DNA of 64,000 nt from Tepidimonas ignava (GTDB lineage: Bacteria; Pseudomonadota; Gammaproteobacteria; Burkholderiales; Burkholderiaceae_C). The stretch is from assembly GCF_004342625.1 (NCBI RefSeq), contig NZ_SMAH01000002.1, forward strand, positions 62,001 through 126,000, written 5' to 3'. The notes under the pieces were generated by a model. It had not been told where the DNA came from, made no database searches, and worked only from the letters and a program-made list of their open reading frames with translations. Position numbers and translations under genes: made by a program. Positions 1 through 8,635 of the stretch are shown one piece after another. Positions within the stretch are counted from its first letter, which is position 1. Each line of letters begins with the position of its first letter.

Positions 1-1061
1 ACCCGATGCTGACGCTGCACGACGTCACCGTCGGTTACCGCGATGCGGCGAACCAGGCTTGCCCGATCGTCGAGGGCATCCGCGGCAGCGTGCTGCCCGG
101 GCAGCGCATCGGCATCCTGGGCGCCAACGGACAGGGCAAATCCACGTTGGTCAAGACGCTGGCGGGCATGCTGCCACCGCTGGTCGGGCGCCTGCACGTG
201 GGGCGCGGTCTGCGCATCGGCTACTTTGCCCAGCACGAGCTGGACGTGCTGCGCGCCGACGAAACCCCGCTGCAACACCTGCAGCGGCTGGCGCGCGACA
301 CCGAGGCCGCCGGCGCGTTGCTCAGCGGACAGAGCACGCGCGAGCAGGACCTGCGTACGTTTTTGGGCAGTCTGCAATTCGAAGGCGATGCCGCACTGCA
401 ACCCGTGGGGACGATGAGCGGTGGCGAAAGGGCGCGCCTGGCGTTGGCCTTGCTGATCTGGCAGCGCCCCCACCTGCTGCTGTTGGACGAGCCCACCAAC
501 CACCTCGACCTCGCCACGCGCGAAGCGCTGGCGCTGGCGCTGACCGGCTTTGAGGGCACGGTGCTGCTGGTCAGCCACGACCGGGCGCTGCTGCGCTCCG
601 TGTGCGACACCTTTTGGCTCGTCGGCGGCGGTCGGCTGCAACCGTTCGACGGCGACCTGGACGACTACCAGCGCTACTTGCTGGAGCAGGCCCGACAGCG
701 TCGCGAAGCGCTGGCGTCCTCCGCCGCGGCCTCGGCCAATCCTGCGACGCCCTCACCCACCCCGCAGCAGCGCCGACGTGAGCAGGCCCAACGCCGCCAG
801 CACTTGGCCAACCAGCTGCGGCCCTACCAGCGCGAGCACGCGGCCCTGGAAGCGCGGCTCGACGCCCTCAGCGCCGAACAGGACGCGCTGCTGGCGCAGT
901 TGGGTGCCGCCAGCGACGCCGCGACCCGGGCCGAAGCCGGGCGGCGACTGAAAGCCGTGCAGGCCGAGCTGGCCGAGGTTGAGCAACGCTGGCTGACGGT
1001 GGCCGAGGCGATCGAGGCGCTGCAACGCCAGGCCGCCGCCGACGCGGCGGCCCTACCCTGA
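1..1061 (+). CDS. ABC-F family ATPase, C-terminal part (5' end outside window)
   Basis: This is the second half of an ABC-F (duplicated-ABC, soluble) ATPase of the YheS/Uup type. ABC-F proteins act on ribosomes and not in membrane transport; YheS-like members are about 630 residues and have two ABC domains. Counting from the first visible ATG at base 6, Walker A GANGQGKST lies at residues 39-47, the signature SGGER at 138-142, Walker B LLLLDEPTNHLDL at 157-169, and the H-loop SHD near 190. The DEPTNHLD string is typical of the family. A charged, probably coiled-coil tail with many Gln, Arg and Ala follows from about residue 235. The reading frame is open to the window edge, so the ATG at 6 is probably internal and the first ABC domain lies upstream. 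Family is clear; the exact subfamily is inferred. Confidence 0.9.
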   Translation, partial: PMLTLHDVTVGYRDAANQACPIVEGIRGSVLPGQRIGILGANGQGKSTLVKTLAGMLPPLVGRLHVGRGLRIGYFAQHELDVLRADETPLQHLQRLARDTEAAGALLSGQSTREQDLRTFLGSLQFEGDAALQPVGTMSGGERARLALALLIWQRPHLLLLDEPTNHLDLATREALALALTGFEGTVLLVSHDRALLRSVCDTFWLVGGGRLQPFDGDLDDYQRYLLEQARQRREALASSAAASANPATPSPTPQQRRREQAQRRQHLANQLRPYQREHAALEARLDALSAEQDALLAQLGAASDAATRAEAGRRLKAVQAELAEVEQRWLTVAEAIEALQRQAAADAAALP

Positions 1062-1068
1062 CCCTGCG

Positions 1069-2043
1069 ATGGCTGACCCGCGCCCCACGCCCCTCGACGC
1101 ACTGCCGCCCCTGCCAGCGGCTTTTGCCGACTTGCTCGACGCCTTGCTGCCTGCGGCGTGGCGCGACACCGTGCTGGCCAGCTACACCGAACCCAAGACG
1201 GTGGTGTGGCGCCTCAACCCCCTGCGCGGCCACGACCCGGCGCAGGTGCTCCCCGCCCTGGCGGCGCTGGCGCCGCGGCCGATCGACGCCGCGCTCGGGG
1301 TGTACGAGGTCGAGCCGCACTGGCGCAGCGCGTTGACCCACCACCCACTCGTCGAGCAGGGCGTGATCTATATTCAGGGGCTGGCCAGCATGGCGGCGGT
1401 GTGGGCGTTGCAACCCCAGCCGGGTGAGGAGGTGCTGGACCTGGCCGCCGCGCCCGGGGGCAAGACAGCGCTGATGGCGACGCTGATGGGCAACCAAGGC
1501 CGCATCGCGGCGGTGGAGCCGGTGCGGGCGCGCTTTCACCGCATGCGCGCCAACCTGCAGCGGCTGGGTGTGCGCTGCGCCCAGCCGTACCTGAAAGACG
1601 GCACGGTGGTGGGGCGGCTGGTGCCGCAGCGCTTCGCCCGCGTGCTGCTGGATGCGCCGTGCTCGTCGCAGGCGCAGTTCACGCGGCTCGACCCCACGTC
1701 GTGGCAGCATTGGAGCCCGCGCAAGGTGCGCGCCAGCGCCGCGCTGCAAGCGCGCTTGATCCACTCCGCAGCCGAGGCGCTGCGCCCCGGCGGGGTGTTG
1801 GTGTACAGCACCTGCTCACTGTCGCCCGAGGAAAACGAATGCATCGTCGACGGGCTGCTGCGGGCACGCGACGACATGACGTTGGAGCCGCTGCCGTGGC
1901 CGGTCGAATTGCCGGCGCTGCCCGGACTGACGGCTTGGCACGGCCAAACCTTGCACCCCGACCTGTCACTGGCGCGGCGTATCCTGCCCACGCGGCGCAC
2001 CGACGCCTTCTTCATCGCCCGGCTGCGCAAGCGCGGTGCTTGA
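1069..2043 (+). CDS. RsmB/NOP2-family RNA 5-methylcytosine methyltransferase
   Basis: An AdoMet-dependent RNA m5C methyltransferase of the NOL1/NOP2/Sun family, 324 residues. AdoMet-binding motif I reads DLAAAPGGKT at residues 124-133. The DAPCSS motif at 195-200 carries Cys198, and the STCS motif carries Cys249. Family enzymes use two such cysteines for covalent catalysis and product release. The protein is shorter than RsmB (about 430 residues), lacks the NusB-like N-terminal domain, and also lacks the C-terminal extension of RsmF. The rRNA or tRNA target therefore cannot be assigned. It begins seven bases after the ABC-F stop, so the two are probably cotranscribed, which fits a ribosome-related job for both. 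Confidence 0.88.
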   Translation: MADPRPTPLDALPPLPAAFADLLDALLPAAWRDTVLASYTEPKTVVWRLNPLRGHDPAQVLPALAALAPRPIDAALGVYEVEPHWRSALTHHPLVEQGVIYIQGLASMAAVWALQPQPGEEVLDLAAAPGGKTALMATLMGNQGRIAAVEPVRARFHRMRANLQRLGVRCAQPYLKDGTVVGRLVPQRFARVLLDAPCSSQAQFTRLDPTSWQHWSPRKVRASAALQARLIHSAAEALRPGGVLVYSTCSLSPEENECIVDGLLRARDDMTLEPLPWPVELPALPGLTAWHGQTLHPDLSLARRILPTRRTDAFFIARLRKRGA

Positions 2044-2052
2044 CGGCCCCCA

Positions 2053-3285
2053 TCAGCCGACACGGGTGCGTTGCCCCACGGCCAGCGCCGCCACCACCGC
2101 CAACAGCAGGGTGACCGCGCCGCCGGCCAACGTGGCCGCGTACCAGCCGTGGTCCATCAACAGCCCGAACACCAGCGGCGCCACGGCAAACCCGGTGTCC
2201 AGCCCCGAGTACACGGTACCGTACACGCGCCCCGTGGCGCCCTTGGGCGTGGCGCGACGGATCAGCAGGTCGCGGCTGGGGCCACCGATGCCCACCGCCA
2301 ACCCCGTCACGGCCAACGCGGCCATCGACCCCACCCCACCCAACCAACCCGTGGCGGCCAGCAGCATCAGCAGGGCGCCCGCCGCCATGGTCAGGGCCAC
2401 CACGCGGTCCACGGCCGCCGCACGCGCCGCCACCCAGCCCCCCACCGCCATGCCCACCGCGCCGGCCAGCATGTACGCCGTCACGGTCAACGTGGCCGTC
2501 GGCAGCGGCACCGCGTGCACCACCTGCAGGATCGACACCGCGTAGGTCTGCACCACCGCCAGCGTCATCGTGGACAGCAGAAAAAACCCAAAACACCACC
2601 ACACCACCGGCAAGCGCAGAAACGCCAAGTCGTCGGCGACCCGGTGCTCAGCGCCGCGGCGCACCACGTCGGTGCGCAGGTGGTCGCGCTGCCACCACAG
2701 CACCCCCAGCACGACCACGTAGACCCCCGCCGCAGCCCAGTACGCGCTGCGCCATTGGTCCAGCGTGGCCACGCCAACCAAAAACACCGGCGCCAGCGCC
2801 CAACCCAGGTTGCCCGTGAGGCCATGCACGCTGTAAGCGTAGCCCAGCCGCGGCGCCGACACACGCTGGTTCAAGATGGAAAAGTCCACCGGGTGAAACG
2901 GCGCGTTGCCCACCCCTGCCAACACCGCCGCCACCAACAGCCCGGCGTACCCTTGGGCTTGGGCCGCCGCCAAGGCCGATCCGAGAAAACACACGATGGC
3001 CGCAAACAGCACCGGCCGTGCCCCGACCCGATCCACAACGAACCCGGACAGCGCCTGCCCCACGCCCGAGATGACGAAAAACACGCTCGTCAGCACCCCG
3101 ACCTCGGCGTAGCTCAGCCCAAACTCGCGCATGAAGATGGGAAACAGCGGCGCCAGCAGCAGGTGCGAAAAATGCGACGTCGCGTGCGCCAGCCCGACGA
3201 GCGCCATCACGGTGGCGTCCCGTCCCCAAGGCACGGGCGCGGCGGCGCCGGGAACGGCGGCTGCGGCGGTGGTGGTCGTGTTCAT
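2053..3285 (-). CDS. MFS transporter, Fsr-like
   Basis: A 410-residue inner-membrane protein with the hydrophobic pattern of a 12-helix major facilitator. The N-terminal half contains a FHPVDFS segment and a GLTGNLGWALAP segment, which resemble the helix 4/5 region of fosmidomycin-resistance (Fsr)-type exporters. The typical loop motif after helix 2 reads GFVVDRVGARPVL. The substrate cannot be read from sequence. It is convergent with the RNA methyltransferase (stops nine bases apart) and divergent from the 2-hydroxyacid dehydrogenase, so it is probably its own transcription unit. The ATG at 3285 is the first credible start and the helices begin about 25 residues in. Confidence 0.8.
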   Translation of the reverse strand: MNTTTTAAAAVPGAAAPVPWGRDATVMALVGLAHATSHFSHLLLAPLFPIFMREFGLSYAEVGVLTSVFFVISGVGQALSGFVVDRVGARPVLFAAIVCFLGSALAAAQAQGYAGLLVAAVLAGVGNAPFHPVDFSILNQRVSAPRLGYAYSVHGLTGNLGWALAPVFLVGVATLDQWRSAYWAAAGVYVVVLGVLWWQRDHLRTDVVRRGAEHRVADDLAFLRLPVVWWCFGFFLLSTMTLAVVQTYAVSILQVVHAVPLPTATLTVTAYMLAGAVGMAVGGWVAARAAAVDRVVALTMAAGALLMLLAATGWLGGVGSMAALAVTGLAVGIGGPSRDLLIRRATPKGATGRVYGTVYSGLDTGFAVAPLVFGLLMDHGWYAATLAGGAVTLLLAVVAALAVGQRTRVG

Positions 3286-3356
3286 GGGGTTGGATGCTAC
3301 GCCATCGGACGCTGGCGTGTCGGCACCGTGGCGACAACGGGCACAATAGCCGGGCC

Positions 3357-4364
3357 ATGAACATCGTGATCCTCGACGATTACCAAGACGCCGTGCGCAA
3401 ACTGGCGTGCGCGCGCAAGCTCGACCCCTACCCGGCCAAGGTCTACACCAACAACGTCAAGGGGGTCGGGCAGCTGGCCGTGCGCTTGCGCGACGCCGAC
3501 ATCGTCGTGCTGATCCGCGAGCGCACCCACATCACGCGGGCGTTGCTGGAAAAGCTGCCGCGCTTGAAGTTGATCGCGCAAACCGGCGGCGTCGGCGCGC
3601 ACATCGACGTGCAGGCGTGCACCGAGCACGGCGTTGCGGTGGCTGAAGGGGTGGGGGATCCCGTGGCCCCGGCCGAGCTGACGTGGGCCTTGATCATGGC
3701 CGCGATGCGCCGCATCCCGCAGTACGTCAGCCACCTCAAGCACGGGGCGTGGCAACAGTCAGGCCTCAAAGCCGCCTCGATGCCGCCCAACTTTGGTCTG
3801 GGCCAGGTGCTGCGTGGGCGCACGCTGGGCATCTGGGGCTACGGCCGCATCGGGCGCCTGGTGGCCGGGTACGGGCGTGCGTTTGGCATGCGGGTGTTGG
3901 TGTGGGGCAGCGAAGCCAGCCGCGCGCAGGCCCGTGCCGACGGTTGCGAGCCCGTGGACGACAAGGACAGCCTGTTCACGCACAGCGACGTGCTCAGCCT
4001 GCACCTGCGCCTGAGCGACGCCACCCGCGGCTGCGTGCGGTTGGACGACTTGTCGCGCATGAAACCGACCGCGCTGTTGGTCAACACGGCGCGCGCCGAG
4101 CTGATCGAGCCCGACGCGCTGGTGGCCGCGCTCAACCGCGGCCGGCCAGGCATGGCGGCGGTGGATGTGTTCGAGAGCGAACCGATTTTGCAGGGGCACG
4201 CGCTGCTGCGGCTGGAAAACTGCGTGTGCACGCCGCACATCGGCTTTGTCGAGCTGGACAGCTACGAAAAATATTTTTCCGCCGCGTTCGACAACGTGGT
4301 CAACTACATCAAGGGCACCCCGACCAACATCGTCAACCCGGGTGCGCTGCACGTGCGGCGCTGA
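3357..4364 (+). CDS. D-2-hydroxyacid dehydrogenase family protein
   Basis: A cytoplasmic NAD(P)-dependent dehydrogenase of the D-isomer-specific 2-hydroxyacid family (glycerate/phosphoglycerate/formate dehydrogenase fold), 335 residues. The Rossmann motif GYGRIG is at residues 161-166. The catalytic triad is visible as Arg246 in NTARAEL, Glu273 in VFESEP and His294 in TPHIGF. The ATG at 3357 was chosen over an in-frame start 63 bases upstream because family homology begins with MNIVILDDYQ. The substrate is unknown; serA-type ACT domains are absent. It stands alone between a divergent MFS gene and a convergent FimV-like gene. Confidence 0.88.
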   Translation: MNIVILDDYQDAVRKLACARKLDPYPAKVYTNNVKGVGQLAVRLRDADIVVLIRERTHITRALLEKLPRLKLIAQTGGVGAHIDVQACTEHGVAVAEGVGDPVAPAELTWALIMAAMRRIPQYVSHLKHGAWQQSGLKAASMPPNFGLGQVLRGRTLGIWGYGRIGRLVAGYGRAFGMRVLVWGSEASRAQARADGCEPVDDKDSLFTHSDVLSLHLRLSDATRGCVRLDDLSRMKPTALLVNTARAELIEPDALVAALNRGRPGMAAVDVFESEPILQGHALLRLENCVCTPHIGFVELDSYEKYFSAAFDNVVNYIKGTPTNIVNPGALHVRR

Positions 4365-4368
4365 GACC

Positions 4369-4383
4369 GAGCGCCGAGCGCTC
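4369..4383. terminator. Short GC hairpin between convergent genes
   Basis: Perfect 6-bp arms GAGCGC and GCGCTC enclose a CGA loop in the 17-base gap between the dehydrogenase stop and the stop of the FimV-like gene. It could terminate transcription from either side. There is no T-tract on either strand, so factor-independent termination is doubtful. Confidence 0.3.
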
Positions 4384-6217
4384 AAGAGGCCGACTTGCCG
4401 TCGGGCGCCGCCGGGGCGCCAGGCGGCTGCCAGCCGCTGAAGTCGAAGTCGATGACGTGGTCGTCGTCGGCCGCCGGGGCAGTGCCCTCGGTCAACGGCA
4501 GCAGGGGCAGCAAGTCCAGCATGCCGTGCAGCGTGATCAAGTCGTCGAACGCCGCCACCGTGCGCACCTGCAACGGGCTGCCCGCGTCACCCGGCTGGGA
4601 CGCCAACGCGGTTTCGATCAGATGCCGGGCCTCAGCCCCGGGCCAGTGCGCTTGCAGCGCTTGCAGCAGCGCGCCGTCGTCCAGCAACGTCGCGCGCCCG
4701 TCATCGGGCGCCAGCAGGCGGTGGTAGTGCTGCTCGTAGGTGACCTGGGCCAGACGCGCGTCCAGACCGTTGAGCTTGGCCACGTACCACCAACGCAAGT
4801 ACGGTGCCTCGCTGGCCCCGGGGTGGGCCAGCACAAAGCTGCGCAGGGCCGCCACGGCATCCGCCGCTTGCCCAAGGTCTTCGAAAAACGTCACCCGTTC
4901 CCACAATTCATGCAACGCGGCGAAGTCCAGCGCCGCCGCCGGCGGCGCGGCCTCGGGGGTTGCGTGGCCGCCACCGATCGGCCCAGCGGCCACGCGCTGC
5001 ACCGTGCCATCCGCTGCGGAGGGAAGCGATGTGGCGTCGGTGTCCCCAAAGACGCTGCCCCCGTCCCCCCCGAGCACGACCGATTCATCCGCCACCGGTT
5101 CGGCGGGCACGGGCGCGGGCGCGGGGCTGTTCACGACGCTTGGGGCTGGCGCAGCGGCGGCCGGCGGCGACGCCGCGGCCGGCGTGGCGGGGGCGGCCCA
5201 CCACGGCACGGCCGCCAGCGTCGTGCCGCGGCGCCGGGCCCACCCCAGCGCGCCCAGCAGCAGACCCACCGCCCCCGCGACGGCGGGCCACAACCACACG
5301 GGCCAGCGCTCTTCGCGTGCCGCGGCAAGCTCGCGGTTTAGGCCTTCCACGGCCGCGAGCAGGCGCTGCTGCTCCTGCCGCAGACGTTCCAACTCCTGCT
5401 GCACCGCCGGGGGCACGGCCGTGGGTTCGGCCGCTGGCGGGGCGGCCGCCCCGCTGGTTGCCGGCACCCCGCCCTCAGCCGAGGCCCCGGGCGTCACGGG
5501 CCCGACGGCGGGCTGGGGCGCCACCTCAACGGGGTCGAGCTTGAGCCGTGGTCCGGACGGCGCGGCGGGCGGCTCGACCGCCGCGCGCACCCCACCGGCC
5601 GCCTGCGGCCGGGGCGCGGCGGCGGACACCGGCGGGGTTTTGCTGGCCAACCGGGTGACCCCTGGCGGACGCGCCGCGGGCGGTGGCAGCCGCACAGGCG
5701 TTTCGGGCTCGGTGGGCGCCGCCGCACTGTCCGCCCCTGGTCGCACCGCGCTGGCCGCCCGCACCGCCGGGGTCGGCGCGGGCGCCCCCGACGGCACTGC
5801 AGGTGCCGCGACCGCCGGTGCTGCGGCCGGCCGCAGCGGTTCCAGATCCGCCAGCAGCGTGTAGCTGCGCGCCAGTGCCCCTTGGCACCCCACGCGCACG
5901 TCCACACCGACGAACGGCTCGTTGACCGGCGCCCGCGCCCGCACCCGCAGGCCACTGCCGCGCGGATCGTCGCGCACCACGGTGAGGGTGACCTCACTCG
6001 CTGGCAACGCCGTGTCGCCGTAGCGCACCGTGGCCTGCGCGCACAGCGCCGCCGCGTCGTCGGCGCTGAGGCTGCTTTGCACCACAATATCCAGCGGACG
6101 CCCGATGATCACCGCGCCGCCCACCCCACCCAGCGACTGCGCCGCCACGCCCGCGGCCAGTGGCAGCAAGGCGGCGGCCGTCAGGCAGCCCCGGGTGCGG
6201 TTATGCTTGATGTCCAT
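4382..6217 (-). CDS. FimV-like inner-membrane protein
   Basis: A 611-residue protein with an N-terminal signal sequence (AAALLPLAAGVAAQ) and a periplasmic N-terminal domain beginning near SLGGVGGAVIIGRPLD. That domain has two conserved cysteines and matches the N-terminal part of FimV-family proteins of Burkholderiales. A long Pro/Ala-rich linker follows. Next come a short coiled coil (VQQELERLRQEQQRLL), a single membrane segment around residues 300-325, a second Ala/Pro-rich stretch and an acidic C-terminal helical region ending near the stop. FimV proteins link peptidoglycan to type IV pilus assembly and polar organisation. This one is shorter than Pseudomonas FimV (about 920 residues), and I do not see the repeat-rich FimV C-terminal domain. 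The ATG at 6217 is preceded by unrelated sequence and starts a plausible signal peptide. Confidence 0.65.
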   Translation of the reverse strand: MDIKHNRTRGCLTAAALLPLAAGVAAQSLGGVGGAVIIGRPLDIVVQSSLSADDAAALCAQATVRYGDTALPASEVTLTVVRDDPRGSGLRVRARAPVNEPFVGVDVRVGCQGALARSYTLLADLEPLRPAAAPAVAAPAVPSGAPAPTPAVRAASAVRPGADSAAAPTEPETPVRLPPPAARPPGVTRLASKTPPVSAAAPRPQAAGGVRAAVEPPAAPSGPRLKLDPVEVAPQPAVGPVTPGASAEGGVPATSGAAAPPAAEPTAVPPAVQQELERLRQEQQRLLAAVEGLNRELAAAREERWPVWLWPAVAGAVGLLLGALGWARRRGTTLAAVPWWAAPATPAAASPPAAAAPAPSVVNSPAPAPVPAEPVADESVVLGGDGGSVFGDTDATSLPSAADGTVQRVAAGPIGGGHATPEAAPPAAALDFAALHELWERVTFFEDLGQAADAVAALRSFVLAHPGASEAPYLRWWYVAKLNGLDARLAQVTYEQHYHRLLAPDDGRATLLDDGALLQALQAHWPGAEARHLIETALASQPGDAGSPLQVRTVAAFDDLITLHGMLDLLPLLPLTEGTAPAADDDHVIDFDFSGWQPPGAPAAPDGKSAS

Positions 6218-6286
6218 TGCGTTGATCTTCAGCGGACTCCGATGGCCAATTCTGGCATATCCGCGCCCACATCCCTTCGGTTCACC

Positions 6287-7822
6287 ATGAGCACCCCCGA
6301 CCAACGTCTCACTTTTCGCAACATCGGCATCGTCGGCACCGGCGCCATGGGGCGAGGCATCGCCCAAATCGCCGCCCAGGCGGGCGCCACGGTGCACATG
6401 CTCGACGCCCAACCCAGCGCCGTGGAGGCGGCCTGCCACGCGCTGCGCGACACCTGGGACAAGCTCGTGGCCAAGGGACGCTTGGAGGCCTCGGCAGCCG
6501 CCGCGTGCGCCCAACGTCTGGTGCCGGTGACCGAGGTGGCGCAACTGGCGCCGTGCGAGCTGGTCATCGAAGCCATCGTCGAGCGGCTCGACGCCAAGCA
6601 GGCGTTGTTCGCGCAGCTCGAAGACGTGGTCGCTCCCGACGCGGTGCTGGCCACCAACACCTCGTCGCTGTCGGTCACCGCGATCGGCAGCCGGCTGCGG
6701 GCGCCGCAACGGCTGGCCGGGTTTCACTTTTTCAACCCGGTGCCGCTGATGAAGGTGGTCGAGGTCGTGCGCGGACTCAAAACCGACGCGGGCGTGGCCG
6801 AGCGGCTGGCGGCGTTTGCGCGCGACATGGGCCACACGCCCGTGCTGGCGCAAGACACCCCCGGCTTCATCGTCAACCACGCCGGGCGCGGCTACATCAC
6901 CGAAGCGCTGCGCATCGCCGGCGAGCGCGTGGCCGACTTCGCCACCATCGACCGCATCCTCAAGGACCAAATGGGCTTTCGCCTTGGGCCGTTCGAGCTG
7001 CTGGACCTGACCGCGCTGGACGTGTCGCAACCGGTGATGGAGTCGATTTACCACCAGTACTACGAGGAGCCGCGTTTTCGCCCCAGCGTGATCGCCGCGC
7101 AGCGCTTGGCCGGCGGTGTGCTGGGGCGCAAGGTGGGCGAGGGTTTTTACCGCTACGTCGATGGCCAGGCCCAAGTGCCGCCGGAGCCGCCGTTGCCCAC
7201 GGTGACGTCGCTGCCGCCCGTGTGGGTGCCCGGGCGTGCCGCTCGCCGTGCCGAGCTGCTGCAGCTGCTCAACGATCTGGGGGCGACCATCGAGACCGCC
7301 GCGCAGCCTTCGGCCGACGCGCTGATCGTCGTGGCGCCGCTGGGGCATGACGTGACGACGGTGGCCGCCGTGGAACGGCTCGACCCCGGGCGCACCGTCG
7401 GCATCGACATGATGCTGCCCGATGGCGCGGTCAAGCGCCGCGTGCTGGCCACCAACCCGGCCACCCGCAGCGACATGCGCGCCGCCGCGCAGGCGCTGTT
7501 CGCGCGCGACGGCAAGGCGGTCAGCGTCATCCGCGACAGCGGCGGCTTCGTCACGCAGCGGGTCGTGGCCACCATCGTCAACATCGCCGCCGACATCTGC
7601 CAGCAAGGCATATGCACCCCCGCCGACCTGGAGACCGCAGTCACGCTGGGCCTGGGCTACCCTGCCGGGCCGCTGGCCATGGGCGACCGCGTGGGCGCGG
7701 CCAGCGTGCTGGAAATCCTGTTCAACCTGCAAACCGTGTATGGCGACATGCGCTACCGGCCTTCGCCGTGGCTGCGCCGGCGCGGTGCGCTGGGCCTGAG
7801 CCTGCTGCACACGGAGGATTGA
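6287..7822 (+). CDS. paaH: 3-hydroxyacyl-CoA dehydrogenase, PaaH type
   Basis: Oxidises a 3-hydroxyacyl-CoA to the 3-oxoacyl-CoA with NAD+. The 511-residue protein carries the NAD-binding motif GTGAMG at residues 17-22, the HFFNP motif of the family, and a second HAD C-terminal domain. It ends in a YRPSPWLRRR segment typical of PaaH (phenylacetate pathway) proteins. An in-frame ATG at 6242 would add 15 residues; neither start has a clear Shine-Dalgarno. I prefer 6287 because it places the Rossmann strand at the usual distance from the N-terminus. The enoyl-CoA hydratase gene begins four bases after its stop. Other paa genes (ring epoxidase, ligase) are not in the window, so it may serve another CoA pathway. 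Confidence 0.87.
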   Translation: MSTPDQRLTFRNIGIVGTGAMGRGIAQIAAQAGATVHMLDAQPSAVEAACHALRDTWDKLVAKGRLEASAAAACAQRLVPVTEVAQLAPCELVIEAIVERLDAKQALFAQLEDVVAPDAVLATNTSSLSVTAIGSRLRAPQRLAGFHFFNPVPLMKVVEVVRGLKTDAGVAERLAAFARDMGHTPVLAQDTPGFIVNHAGRGYITEALRIAGERVADFATIDRILKDQMGFRLGPFELLDLTALDVSQPVMESIYHQYYEEPRFRPSVIAAQRLAGGVLGRKVGEGFYRYVDGQAQVPPEPPLPTVTSLPPVWVPGRAARRAELLQLLNDLGATIETAAQPSADALIVVAPLGHDVTTVAAVERLDPGRTVGIDMMLPDGAVKRRVLATNPATRSDMRAAAQALFARDGKAVSVIRDSGGFVTQRVVATIVNIAADICQQGICTPADLETAVTLGLGYPAGPLAMGDRVGAASVLEILFNLQTVYGDMRYRPSPWLRRRGALGLSLLHTED

Positions 7823-7826
7823 GGGC

Positions 7827-8606
7827 ATGACCGCCACGCTGCAAAGCCACACCCACGGCAACACGCTGCTGTTGACCATCGACAACCCGCAGCAGCGCAA
7901 CGCGCTGGCCCCCGAAATCTACGTCGCCGGCATCGAAGCCCTGATCGCCGCCGAGCGCAACCAGGAGGTGCGCTCGGTCATCATCACCGGCGCTGGCGGC
8001 ACGTTTTGCGCCGGTGGCAACCTGCAGCGCCTGCTGGCCAACCGACAACAGCCCCCCGAGGTGCAGGCCGAAAGCATCGACGCGCTGCACGGCTGGATCG
8101 AAGCCGTGCGCAGCTTTCCCAAACCCGTCATCGCGGCGGTGGAAGGCGCCTGCGCCGGAGCGGGGTTTTCGCTGGCGCTGGCGTGCGACCTGCTGGTGGC
8201 GGCGCGCAACGCGGTGTTCGTGATGGCCTATGTCAACGTCGGCCTGTCGCCCGACGGTGGGGCGACCTGGAGCCTGCTGCGTCAACTGCCACGCGCCACG
8301 GCGTTGCAGCTGCTGATGCTGGGCGAGCGCACCGACGCGGCCCGGCTGCACCAACTGGGCCTGGTCACCACGTTGACCGACCCTGGGGCGGCGCTGGCCG
8401 AGGCCTTGGCGCTGGCCGAACGCCTCAACGCGCAGGCGCCCAACGCGCTGGCCAGCATCAAAACGCTGGCCAACGACGCCTGGGATCACAGCCTGAGCCG
8501 CCACTTGCGGGACGAGCGCGAACACTTCGTGCGCAACCTGCACCACCCTAACGCGGGCGAGGGCATTCAGGCGTTCCTGGACAAACGCAAGCCCCAGTAC
8601 CGATAA
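7827..8606 (+). CDS. Enoyl-CoA hydratase/isomerase family protein
   Basis: A 259-residue crotonase-fold enzyme acting on CoA esters. The oxyanion-hole segments are TGAGGTFCAGGNL (around residues 53-65) and GACAGAGFSLALACDL (around 108-123). At the position after the second segment, where hydratases usually carry a catalytic Glu, the sequence reads LSPDGGATW with an Asp; related proteins include isomerases and the phenylacetate ring-opening side enzymes. The reaction (hydratase, isomerase or oxepin-CoA-type hydrolysis) is therefore open. Coupled to the PaaH-type dehydrogenase four bases upstream and followed 29 bases later by a Crp/Fnr regulator. Confidence 0.85.
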   Translation: MTATLQSHTHGNTLLLTIDNPQQRNALAPEIYVAGIEALIAAERNQEVRSVIITGAGGTFCAGGNLQRLLANRQQPPEVQAESIDALHGWIEAVRSFPKPVIAAVEGACAGAGFSLALACDLLVAARNAVFVMAYVNVGLSPDGGATWSLLRQLPRATALQLLMLGERTDAARLHQLGLVTTLTDPGAALAEALALAERLNAQAPNALASIKTLANDAWDHSLSRHLRDEREHFVRNLHHPNAGEGIQAFLDKRKPQYR

Positions 8607-8635
8607 ACCTTCCTCGGTCGCACAGGAGACAACCG

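Noticed and set aside
2071-3360. Open plus-strand frame opposite the MFS transporter
   Set aside because: Translation is dominated by His, Arg and Gln; the minus-strand transporter has a clear membrane pattern.
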